NCBI GenBank assembly: GCA_002424645.1
Contig: DIKU01000159.1
Location: forward strand, 1-14,017
DNA: 14,017 nucleotides
Origin: Pelobacter sp. UBA5610
Lineage (GTDB): Bacteria; Desulfobacterota; Desulfuromonadia; Desulfuromonadales; Syntrophotaleaceae
Direction: 5' to 3'
This document shows positions 7,300-13,819 of this stretch, one piece after another (positions within the stretch are counted from its first letter, which is position 1; every line of letters begins with the position of its first letter). The position numbers and the translations under genes are program-made. The notes beneath the pieces are model-generated. The model was not told the origin of the DNA. It did not search any database and saw only the letters and a program-made list of their open reading frames with translations.

Positions 7300-7533
7300 A
7301 TGAAAATTCAAATTTTGGGCACCGGTTGCGCGAAATGTCAAAAACTGGCCAAACACGCCGAGGCTGCCGCGCAGGACCTGCATCTGGACTACGAGTTGGT
7401 TAAAGTGACCGACATCAAAGAAATCACGGCTTTCGGGGTCATGATGACGCCGGCGATAGCCATCGACGGGCAGGTCAAATTGTCGGGAAAAGTCCCGTCC
7501 GTGGATGAACTCAAACGCCTTCTAACCGCCTGA
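7300..7533 (+). CDS. Mini-thioredoxin (redox-active disulfide protein 2 family), ArsE-like
   Basis: The 77-residue thioredoxin-fold protein has the active site GTGCAKC (C10-A-K-C13) after the first strand MKIQILG, and a cis-proline motif MMTPAIAIDG at about 48-57. It matches the small redox-active disulfide protein family. I chose the ATG at 7300, which has AAGGAG at the right distance; an upstream in-frame start would lie inside the permease. It sits between the ArsP-like permease and the ArsF-like gene. Known arsEFG operons encode a small redox protein, an exported CxxC protein and a permease, so this may be the ArsE counterpart. That equivalence is inferred from gene order. Confidence 0.85.
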   Translation: MKIQILGTGCAKCQKLAKHAEAAAQDLHLDYELVKVTDIKEITAFGVMMTPAIAIDGQVKLSGKVPSVDELKRLLTA

Positions 7534-7571
7534 TCTCTTTTAGCCCTTCCATTTATTCCAACGGAGTTTTT

Positions 7572-8051
7572 ATGAAATTTGCTGTTGTGTTTAAGCAATA
7601 TGGTTTGTATTTGGGCTTTGCGCTGCTATTCGGATTAGGTCTTCAGTCTAGTGCCTGCGCCGCGCAGGCGCCCCCTGCCAATGTTCATCAAGCAGCAACC
7701 GTCCCGCAGCAACAGGTTAAAACCGTGGTCTATTATTTTCACGGCAACATGCGCTGCGCTTCGTGTAAAAAAATCGAAGCCTACACCAAGGAAGCCATTC
7801 GTTCCGGATTTCCAAAAGCGTTGAAAAACGGTTCGCTGGAATTGAAAGTGGTCAACGTGGAAGATCCAGGCAATGACCACTATGTGGAAGATTTTCAGTT
7901 ATATTCCCGCTCTGTGGTCGTGGAAAAACGCTCGGGTAATAAGCGGGAACAATGGAAGAATCTCGATAGGGTCTGGAATTTGGTCCGTAACAAAACCGCC
8001 TTTATGGAGTATGTGCAGAAGGAAACTCTGGCCCTGATGAAAGGGGCGTGA
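7572..8051 (+). CDS. arsF: ArsF-like exported CxxC protein (nitro-arsenical reductase subunit family)
   Basis: The 159-residue protein begins with a signal peptide (hydrophobic core about 11-25, likely cleavage after QSSACA near 30) and a Pro/Gln-rich spacer. The thioredoxin-like domain follows from about 50: VYYFHGNMRCASCKKIEAYT with C62-A-S-C65. The FHGNxRCxSC region is characteristic of the family annotated as the ArsF subunit of nitrophenyl-compound reduction in arsEFG operons. An outer-face or periplasmic location is expected. GGAG precedes the ATG. Its stop overlaps the region of the next gene's start, so translation is coupled to the ArsG-like permease. The assignment rests on motif and neighbour recognition and was not tested by a database search. 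Confidence 0.75.
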   Translation: MKFAVVFKQYGLYLGFALLFGLGLQSSACAAQAPPANVHQAATVPQQQVKTVVYYFHGNMRCASCKKIEAYTKEAIRSGFPKALKNGSLELKVVNVEDPGNDHYVEDFQLYSRSVVVEKRSGNKREQWKNLDRVWNLVRNKTAFMEYVQKETLALMKGA

Positions 8052-8053
8052 GT

Positions 8054-8746
8054 ATGCACGAATACGGTTTGGCCATAGCTTCGGCATTCTGGTTCGGGGT
8101 ATTGACCTCCATCAGTCCCTGTCCCCTGGCTACCAATATCGCCGCCATATCGTTCGTGGGACGGCGGGTGGACAGCCCCCGGCAGGTGTTTTCCGCGGGT
8201 CTGCTCTACACTTCCGGACGCAGTCTGGCCTATCTGGCGCTCGGCAGCCTGCTGGTCTCCAGCATGCTGTCTGCTCCCTTATTGGCCCATGCCCTGCAAA
8301 AATACATGAACCGCGCTCTCGGCCCGATTTTGATCCTGGTGGGACTGGCGCTCCTGGAGGTCTTTTCCTTCAATCTGCCCGGAAGCGGTTTCGGTGATAG
8401 ACTTCAGAAAAGAGTTGAGGGCATGGGCGTCTGGGGCGCGGGCCTGCTCGGCATTCTGTTCGCCCTGTCTTTCTGTCCGACTTCGGCGGCATTGTTTTTC
8501 GGCAGTCTCTTGCCGTTGGCGCTGCATCAGGAATCCGCCATTATGCTTCCCGGAGTCTATGGTATCGCCACCGGCCTGCCCGTACTGCTCTTTGCGGTAC
8601 TGATCGCCCTCGGCGCCAACAAGGTCGGCCAGGCGTTCAACCGTATCCAGATGTTCGAGCGCTGGGCGAGACGGATTACCGCAATATTTTTCATTCTTAT
8701 CGGAGTCTATTACTGTCTGGCGACTTTCTGGGGTATTTCTCTGTAA
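8054..8746 (+). CDS. arsG: ArsG-like aromatic arsenical efflux permease
   Basis: This 230-residue inner-membrane protein has about six helices and a CcdA/LysE-like layout. The two pseudo-repeats carry TSISPCPLATN (C23) and FALSFCPTSAALF (C141), typical cysteine-proline pairs of the DsbD/CcdA superfamily. It fits the family annotated as ArsG, exporter of trivalent aminoaromatic arsenicals. An in-frame GTG at 8048 overlaps the arsF stop, but AAAGGGG is only two bases from it. The ATG at 8054 has better spacing and is chosen. Electron transfer across the membrane to the adjacent ArsF-like CxxC protein is an alternative role, since CcdA-like proteins can do that. Confidence 0.75.
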   Translation: MHEYGLAIASAFWFGVLTSISPCPLATNIAAISFVGRRVDSPRQVFSAGLLYTSGRSLAYLALGSLLVSSMLSAPLLAHALQKYMNRALGPILILVGLALLEVFSFNLPGSGFGDRLQKRVEGMGVWGAGLLGILFALSFCPTSAALFFGSLLPLALHQESAIMLPGVYGIATGLPVLLFAVLIALGANKVGQAFNRIQMFERWARRITAIFFILIGVYYCLATFWGISL

Positions 8747-8774
8747 CTTTTTCAAACGAAAGGAAGGTGTGACT

Positions 8775-9137
8775 ATGGCCGGAAAAAAAGGTTTTGTACT
8801 GTGCGTCTGTCAGGGAACCTGCCCGAGTTTTACCGAAATGAATATTTTCGGCGTCCTTTCCGATGTGCGCCGGGCCAAGATATTCGATTACGTCTGTCTG
8901 CATCCGCAGCTCTGCGTCGGCGACGGCGAAGAATTCCTGAAGGTGCTGCTCTCGGGGGGAGAGACGCAAAAGCTGTACGTAGCCGCCTGCGATCCCCAGA
9001 TGCAATGCAAAATGTTCCGTGACGCTTTCGAAGCCGTCGGCTTTGACAAAGCCAAACACTTTGCACTCGACATTCGTAACAAAACCACTGAAGAGGCCGT
9101 GGAGGCCATTAAGAAGCTGGCCGAAGAAAACCCTTGA
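8775..9137 (+). CDS. Stand-alone HdrA-N-terminal-like Cys-rich protein
   Basis: The 120-residue soluble protein has seven cysteines in conserved-looking contexts: FVLCVCQGTC (C10, C12, C16), CLHPQLCVGDG (C41, C47) and VAACDPQMQCKMF (C72, C78). The order resembles the N-terminal domain of HdrA/QmoA (a VCxCG-type start, a CSDPGQ-type centre and a VAACSPRMHEPTFR-type end followed by the AGLNPY/NIRE-like region, here VGFDKAKHFALDIRN). The FAD domain and ferredoxin domains of HdrA are absent. It could bind an Fe-S cluster or act as a thiol relay. I chose the ATG at 8775 (AAGGAAGG nine bases upstream) over the GTG at 8769. It follows the ArsG-like gene in the same train. Confidence 0.75.
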   Translation: MAGKKGFVLCVCQGTCPSFTEMNIFGVLSDVRRAKIFDYVCLHPQLCVGDGEEFLKVLLSGGETQKLYVAACDPQMQCKMFRDAFEAVGFDKAKHFALDIRNKTTEEAVEAIKKLAEENP

Positions 9138-10513
9138 TTCCCCGTAAGCTGGCCGTTGGACATATCCTCCGCTATGTGCCGGTCTGTCAACCCTCCCAGG
9201 CCAGGACCGGCAGGTTGGCAGGGCAAGCCCTTATGGGGCTTGTCCTGCTGATACTACTCGGGACCAGTGTAGCCCATGCCAATATCGGCATGGAAAACCT
9301 CGGTTACGGGGCCGCTATAGTCGGTATGGGGGGCACAGGCGTCGCCTCCGGTGAGGATACCACAGTCATCAATACCAACCCGGCGGCGATAGTGCGCGTA
9401 AGCAATAGCCGGACCGACCTCGGCATGGAAATCATGTTGCCGGATTTCGGCTTGCGCAACGCAGTGAACGATTCCGACGGCGAGAACACGGGCTTTTTTA
9501 TCCCATCGGCAAGTTTCGCGATTCGCTCCTCCAAACGCTGGGTATTCGGTGTAGGGATGTTCAACGAAGGGGGAACCGGCACCGAATATGGGAAGCTGCA
9601 GGTGGACAATACTTTGCTGGGAGGCAGCGGTCTGGCGTCCATCGAGCACCGCAGCAGCTTCGGCTTAATGATTCTGGCCCCAGCACTTGCGTATCAGGTT
9701 ACGAAAACCCTGGCCATAGGCATTTCTCCTCAGATCGGTTACGGGACCTTTGAAATGGAGATGCCCTGGGCACAGCCGGATTTGCAGCGATTCGGCGCCT
9801 CCGATCTAGAAGGGAAGGACTTCACTTTTCGCTGGAAGATCGGCGCACTGTGGCAGCCTGCCGACTGGCTCGGTTTCGGCCTGGCCTACACCACCTCCGC
9901 CGATCTCGACCTGAGGGGGGACATCCGCATCAAGACCGTCACCGGAGATATCGAGGGGATGCCGCCCCTGTCTTTTCTGCGGGGCGATGCGGAAATGAAC
10001 ATCGGCTGGCCCGAATCATACAAGGCCGGGGTTTCCCTGGATTTTCGATCCCGGGGCTGGCCTCTTCTGGCCTTGGAGGTCCAACGGGTCAAATGGAGCC
10101 GGTATTTCGACAGTGTCTCGGTACATTTTACAAACCAGACACTGAATGGGATCCTGCAACCGGATCAATCCTTCGCTATGGCTATTGGCATGGAAGACCA
10201 GACCACCTATCGCGTGGGAATCGAAATCCCCGCTTCCGACCGCCTGGCGGTGCGGCTCGGTTACACCTATGGGCGCAACCCCATCCCTGCGGCAGGCCTG
10301 CTACCGGTCATCAACGCCATCGTCGAACATCATATAACCTTCGGCTTAGGTTATCGCCTTACAGAAAACTTTATCCTGAATGCATCGACTGTCTGGGGCC
10401 TTAAAAATACGGTACGTACCTCGACGCCTCATGCCGTATCTCCCGATGCTGCGGATACTGCCGTCGATATGGGCTTTTTTTCGGGTTCGGTGCAGGGCTC
10501 CTATGTATGGTAA
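9134..10513 (+). CDS. FadL/OmpP1/TodX-family outer-membrane channel
   Basis: This outer-membrane beta-barrel belongs to the family that takes up long-chain fatty acids and aromatic or hydrophobic compounds. The mature start NIGMENLGYGAAIVGMGGTGVASGED and the INTNPAAI motif are the family's N-terminal hatch signature. The C-terminus ends in SYVW, an aromatic end typical of barrels. A signal peptide with core MGLVLLILLG is likely cut after SVAHA. The start is uncertain. TTG at 9134 overlaps the preceding stop (TTGA), which suggests coupling, but gives a long 49-residue leader. In-frame GTG 9176, TTG 9215 or ATG 9233 are alternatives. As last gene of the train it may admit aromatic arsenicals or release products. 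Confidence 0.85.
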   Translation: MIPRKLAVGHILRYVPVCQPSQARTGRLAGQALMGLVLLILLGTSVAHANIGMENLGYGAAIVGMGGTGVASGEDTTVINTNPAAIVRVSNSRTDLGMEIMLPDFGLRNAVNDSDGENTGFFIPSASFAIRSSKRWVFGVGMFNEGGTGTEYGKLQVDNTLLGGSGLASIEHRSSFGLMILAPALAYQVTKTLAIGISPQIGYGTFEMEMPWAQPDLQRFGASDLEGKDFTFRWKIGALWQPADWLGFGLAYTTSADLDLRGDIRIKTVTGDIEGMPPLSFLRGDAEMNIGWPESYKAGVSLDFRSRGWPLLALEVQRVKWSRYFDSVSVHFTNQTLNGILQPDQSFAMAIGMEDQTTYRVGIEIPASDRLAVRLGYTYGRNPIPAAGLLPVINAIVEHHITFGLGYRLTENFILNASTVWGLKNTVRTSTPHAVSPDAADTAVDMGFFSGSVQGSYVW

Positions 10514-10628
10514 GGTCCATAGACCTATCGTATAAAGCTGTTTCCCGGATAACGATCGAAGCGAAAAGGCCCTCTGCTTACCTTATGTGAATCAGCCATC
10601 CCGGTGCACGCTTGTATACCCGTGAAAA

Positions 10629-10702
10629 TTGCGGTATTGTAGAGATATCCTAAAAACTGGATATGTAAAAGTTTCTGGAATCTATTCTTAGCAATACCGC
10701 AA
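10629..10702. repeat. 11-bp perfect inverted repeat flanking the fourth operator
   Basis: TTGCGGTATTG (10629-10639) is repeated as CAATACCGCAA (10692-10702) with 52 bases between. The interval contains the operator and the predicted transcription start. The left arm lies at the -35 region, so the pair cannot form an RNA hairpin from that promoter. It might instead be a paired protein-binding site. Confidence 0.6.
10637..10667 (+). promoter_or_regulatory. Promoter/operator of the ferredoxin-radical SAM unit
   Basis: This is the most symmetrical copy of the operator: ATATCC (10645-10650), 8 bases, GGATAT (10659-10664). A -35-like TTGTAG (10637-10642) precedes it. The -10 is uncertain: GATATG at 17 bases or TATGTA at 19 bases. 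It places the 70-aa protein, ferredoxin and radical SAM genes in the same presumptive ArsR regulon. Confidence 0.65.
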
Positions 10703-10727
10703 AATCATAACAATTTGGAGATAGGTT

Positions 10728-10940
10728 ATGAAAAATCTTCTGGAAGGATTCAACCGACTGAACGATGCCGAAAAGCTGGACTTTTTTAAGGCGCTCATGC
10801 CGGAGCTGTGCGCTGTTTTTCGTCGGGATCCGCAAAAGTTGATGGCGGAAATGAAGCCGCTGTGTCAGGAGATGATGCAGGGTTGTGGCTTTGACCCGCA
10901 GCAAATGATGCGGATGATGGGGGATAAATCTCAAGAATAA
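10728..10940 (+). CDS. Small Cys- and Met-rich protein of unknown function
   Basis: The 70-residue protein is not recognised. It has an amphipathic helical start (MKNLLEGFNRLNDAEKLDFFKALM), three cysteines (C28, C45, C53) and a methionine-dense C-terminal half with EMMQGCGF and QQMMRMMGD. No signal peptide or membrane segment is visible. GGAG seven bases before the ATG and its position directly after an operator support it as a real gene. It lies 39 bases before a ferredoxin and two genes before a radical SAM/SPASM protein. It could be that enzyme's substrate, a metallochaperone or an arsenite-binding protein; these are guesses from context. Confidence 0.7.
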   Translation: MKNLLEGFNRLNDAEKLDFFKALMPELCAVFRRDPQKLMAEMKPLCQEMMQGCGFDPQQMMRMMGDKSQE

Positions 10941-10979
10941 TGAAATTTACCGAAAAATAGATGTCCTTGGAGAAGAAAA

Positions 10980-11273
10980 ATGACGGAATGGCGCGGTATC
11001 CCTAGAGAAAAAATCCCCTGGTACCCCAAGATTGACGAGGAAAAATGTACCGGTTGCGGAACCTGCATCGCGTTTTGCAAAAACGGGGTTCTCGAATTTG
11101 ATAAAAAAACGCATAAAGCCCGGGTTCGTTCCCCTTATGACTGCGTGGTCGAATGTAGCACCTGTGGTCGGCTATGCCCGGCAGAAGCGATTTCCTTTCC
11201 CGACGAAAAGGAATTCGCTGAACTCATCGAGAAGTTGCTGCGGGAAAAGCGGGAAAAAGAAGGCTCCAGTTAA
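10980..11273 (+). CDS. Dicluster [4Fe-4S] ferredoxin-like protein
   Basis: The 97-residue soluble electron carrier has two cluster sites. The first is canonical, C23-TG-C26-GT-C29-IAF-C33. The second is C55-VVE-C59-ST-C62-GRL-C66-P, with three rather than two residues between the first two cysteines. This altered spacing is common in a subset of ferredoxin-family proteins and may shift the potential. A charged Lys/Glu helix forms the C-terminus. GGAGAAG precedes the ATG. It likely supplies electrons to the radical SAM enzyme encoded next, which needs a reductant for its cluster, or to the Hdr-like proteins upstream. Confidence 0.9.
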   Translation: MTEWRGIPREKIPWYPKIDEEKCTGCGTCIAFCKNGVLEFDKKTHKARVRSPYDCVVECSTCGRLCPAEAISFPDEKEFAELIEKLLREKREKEGSS

Positions 11274-11348
11274 AAAGGGCGAGAATTTCTCTACGTCCCC
11301 AGTACGCTTTGTGGTGAAAGCCTACGCCGATAGGAACTGGAATTCACG

Positions 11349-12692
11349 ATGGATCAGAAACCTGACCTCAGAAAAACTTTGACAGGGTCTGAACAGGACC
11401 CGAACTCGGCCTTGCGCCCCTTTCCGAGTAAGCTGTTCGTCGAGGTTACCACCCTGTGCAATCTCGCCTGCCCCATGTGCGTCAAGCAATCCGCGGACAG
11501 CGGCATCGCCGAAGGCAACATGAGCCGGGCAACCTTTGAGGCCCTGGAACAGGCCTTCCCCCATCTGGAAACTCTTATCCTCAATGGTATCGGTGAACCA
11601 CTGGTACATCCTGAACTGACCACTTTCATCCGCAAAGCCAAAGCGAAAATGCCGTCTACGGGTTGGGTCGGTTTTCAGAGCAACGGCCTGCTGATCGATC
11701 GGAACAGGGCCGGGCAACTGGTGGAATCCGGTGTGGATCGGATCTGCCTGTCGATCGATTCGGTCTGTCCCGATATCCTGCGCACCATCCGCGGAGTCAA
11801 CCTCCGAAAGCTGCAAGAAGCCTATCATGCTTTGAGGAAAGCCCGGGAGGCCGATCCGAATTCCCGGTTGCAACTCGGCGCCGAGTTCGTGCTGATGCGC
11901 GATAATCTTTCCTGCCTGCCGAATACCGTACGCTGGGCGGCTGAACAGGGGGCAGAATTCGTCATCGTTAGTCATATTTTACCCTATGACCGACGCCAGC
12001 TCGAGGAAAGAGCTTACCCGCCGGATACCGACGCTGCCATAGAGATATTCGAAAAGGCGGAACTTGACGCGTGGAAGGCAGGGATCGATCTGCGGCACTA
12101 TAAACGCATCTGGGGAAGAACGCCGCCGCCGGAGGAAGCCCGTCCGGCCATGCGTTTCGTCGAAGCGATGAAGTCCGAAGCGCATTCGAAAGGGATATTC
12201 CTTCATCTACTCCGCTTATTTGACAGGGATGCAGAATTAACCGCAAGGGTTAGCCGCGTTTTCGAAGAGACGGCAAACATCGCCGATCAGACCGGCGTGC
12301 GCCTGCTGCTGCCAGCAGTCCTGCCCCGCCAAGAGCGACAGTGCCGCTTCGTTGAACAAGGAGCGACTTTCATCTCCTGGCAAGGGGATGTCCACCCCTG
12401 TTATTTTCTGTGGCACCGCTACCGCTGCTTTATCGGCGACTGGTCCAAGGTCATCCAACCGAAAATCTTCGGCAACGTGGCCGAACGGCCCTTGCTGGAG
12501 ATCTGGAACGATACGGACTTTAGCCGCTTCCGCCGCAACGTCCTGCAATACGGCTACCCCTATTGCACGGGCTGCAGCGTCGGCCCCTGTGACTATGCCG
12601 AAGCCGAAAACTTTACACAGGACTGTTTCATGCAAACGGAGCCATGCGGAGGCTGCCTGTGGGCCATGGGCGTACTGCAATGTCTGGAATGA
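11349..12692 (+). CDS. Radical SAM/SPASM protein with Cys-rich C-terminus
   Basis: This 447-residue enzyme has the radical SAM motif C37-NLA-C41-PM-C44 after strand LFVEVTT, a GIGEPLVHPEL motif (80-90) and an SNGLL strand. The C-terminal SPASM-like part holds ten cysteines: C332, C351, C360, C406, C409, C414, C426, C433, C436 and C445. That is enough for two auxiliary [4Fe-4S] clusters. SPASM enzymes typically modify peptides or mature metalloenzymes. From memory it resembles a Geobacter-associated subgroup labelled putative metalloenzyme maturase. The ribosome binding site is weak (a GGAA about 10 to 14 bases upstream). It shares a unit with the 70-aa Cys protein and ferredoxin under an ArsR-type operator. 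The substrate is unknown. Confidence 0.88.
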   Translation: MDQKPDLRKTLTGSEQDPNSALRPFPSKLFVEVTTLCNLACPMCVKQSADSGIAEGNMSRATFEALEQAFPHLETLILNGIGEPLVHPELTTFIRKAKAKMPSTGWVGFQSNGLLIDRNRAGQLVESGVDRICLSIDSVCPDILRTIRGVNLRKLQEAYHALRKAREADPNSRLQLGAEFVLMRDNLSCLPNTVRWAAEQGAEFVIVSHILPYDRRQLEERAYPPDTDAAIEIFEKAELDAWKAGIDLRHYKRIWGRTPPPEEARPAMRFVEAMKSEAHSKGIFLHLLRLFDRDAELTARVSRVFEETANIADQTGVRLLLPAVLPRQERQCRFVEQGATFISWQGDVHPCYFLWHRYRCFIGDWSKVIQPKIFGNVAERPLLEIWNDTDFSRFRRNVLQYGYPYCTGCSVGPCDYAEAENFTQDCFMQTEPCGGCLWAMGVLQCLE

Positions 12693-12747
12693 GACGTTGA
12701 ATCCTTTCCATCCACCCTTCCTGAAAATCCGTCTGGAGAATTGATTT

Positions 12748-13083
12748 ATGCCGAACATGGTATCGACCGCCGGCCTCTTCGTTGTCACGGCCGTTGCGGA
12801 AATCGTGGGCTGCTACCTTCCCTACCTCTGGCTGCGCAAAGCCGGCCCTGCCTGGCTGCTGATTCCCGCTGCCGCCAGCCTGGGCCTGTTTGCCTGGCTG
12901 CTCTCCCTGCACCCAACCGCCGCCGGAAGAGTCTACGCCGCCTATGGTGGCATTTACGTCACCGTGGCGCTCGGCTGGCTCTGGCTGGTAGATGGCGTGC
13001 GGCCGACCCGCTGGGACCTGTTCGGTGTGGCTGTTACCCTGTGCGGCATGGGTATTATCATTCTCGGCCCGCGGTACGGTTGA
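12748..13083 (+). CDS. ynfA: YnfA (UPF0060) family small membrane protein
   Basis: The 111-residue inner-membrane protein has four predicted helices: 6-26, about 34-53, 63-81 and 91-107. The sequences AEIVGCYLPYLWLRK, LHPTAAGRVYAAYGGIYV and LGWLWLVDGVRPTRWDLFG are the conserved blocks of the YnfA family. The family is related to SMR-type multidrug transporters and is thought to export small toxic compounds. GGAG precedes the ATG. The gene begins 55 bases after the radical SAM stop with no visible terminator, so it is probably the last gene of that unit. A role in arsenical or cation export is a context guess. Confidence 0.92.
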   Translation: MPNMVSTAGLFVVTAVAEIVGCYLPYLWLRKAGPAWLLIPAAASLGLFAWLLSLHPTAAGRVYAAYGGIYVTVALGWLWLVDGVRPTRWDLFGVAVTLCGMGIIILGPRYG

Positions 13084-13150
13084 GGAAAGGACACCGGCCC
13101 CGTGCTTTTTCTGGCCTCCATGAAGATAACCGTGGCCTCGATTTTTCTCG

Positions 13151-13193
13151 GCCTCGTTCATGCCGTGGCGATGAGCGAGGCTTTTTAATTTTT
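13151..13193 (+). terminator. Strong intrinsic terminator ending the arsenic island
   Basis: Arms GCCTCGTTCAT and ATGAGCGAGGC form an 11-bp stem with one G-U pair and a 9-base loop, followed by TTTTTAATTTTT. It lies between ynfA and the sigma factor, and marks the right boundary of the operator-controlled genes. Confidence 0.9.
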
Positions 13194-13213
13194 GAATATC
13201 AGGAGGCGCTCCA

Positions 13214-13771
13214 TTGCCTGAAGCTTTCGAAAGCGACGAAGGACTGATACAGGCCGCCGGACAGGGCGACCCGGTGGCCTTTGAAAAGATCGTCCGACGG
13301 CACCAGCTCCGAGCTTGGAAGATCGCCTTCCGTTTTCTTGGCTGTGAAGCGGAAGCGGCCGATATGGTTCAGGAGGCCTTCATCCGGCTGCTGGACGCCG
13401 CTGACCGCTACCGACCCACGGCGGCTTTCAGCACCTACTTCCATCGGATCATCACCCGCCTTTGCCTGGACCGGGCGAAAAAAAAGCAACCGAAAATCCT
13501 GGATACCTTCCCCGATCTCGCCGATCCCCGCCCCGACGCGGCGACGGCCATGATGCGGCGGGAGACGGCCCTCGCGGTCCGTGCGGCCCTCGACGTCCTG
13601 CCCCCCAACCAGCGCATGGCCATTGTGTTTCGGTACTATGAAGACCTGAGCTACGAGGAAATCGCCTCGGCTCTCGAGACGACGCCTAAGGCCGTGGAGC
13701 GCCTGCTGGCTCGGGGTCGCGCACGTTTGCAGGCCCTTCTCGCAAACCGCGATGATTTTTTTCATTTTTGA
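13214..13771 (+). CDS. ECF-type RNA polymerase sigma factor
   Basis: The 185-residue extracytoplasmic-function sigma-70 family protein has region 2 at about 24-91 (AADMVQEAFIRLLDA and the FSTYFHRIITRLCLD helix). Region 4 is at about 119-176 (LDVLPPNQRMAIVFRYYEDLSYEEIASALETTPKAVERLLARGRARL). The start is TTG with a perfect AGGAGG seven bases upstream. It is followed by a zinc-finger anti-sigma gene, the usual ECF pairing. It lies beyond a strong terminator and carries no arsenic operator, so it is probably a separate unit. Its target promoters cannot be read from this window. Confidence 0.95.
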   Translation: MPEAFESDEGLIQAAGQGDPVAFEKIVRRHQLRAWKIAFRFLGCEAEAADMVQEAFIRLLDAADRYRPTAAFSTYFHRIITRLCLDRAKKKQPKILDTFPDLADPRPDAATAMMRRETALAVRAALDVLPPNQRMAIVFRYYEDLSYEEIASALETTPKAVERLLARGRARLQALLANRDDFFHF

Positions 13772-13819
13772 GCGGGGGTTTTTCCGCTCGTGATCGTTTA
13801 ATACCGAGAGGTGAATGAC

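Noticed and set aside
6578..7303. 241-codon alternative + frame
   Set aside because: It lies inside the ArsP-like permease, whose frame has clear family motifs and membrane helices. The alternative translation is Gly/Arg/His-rich with no domain.
9162..9181. ATATCC half-site near the FadL gene start
   Set aside because: The expected GGAT half-site 8 bases downstream is absent (GTGCCG instead), so it is not counted as an operator.
11349..12692. Radical SAM protein as ArsL of arsinothricin synthesis
   Set aside because: It has a standard CX3CX2C motif and a long SPASM-type Cys-rich tail, and no arsM partner is present. Nothing specific supports ArsL.
13102..13188. 28-codon frame with a hydrophobic, signal-peptide-like sequence
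   Set aside because: It has no ribosome binding site and its end is built from the strong terminator at 13151-13193. Chance or a gene remnant is more likely.
13770..13789. GAGCGG/CCGCTC hairpin between sigma and anti-sigma genes
   Set aside because: It is a 6-bp stem with no following T-run, in a pair of genes expected to be co-transcribed. It is not a convincing terminator.
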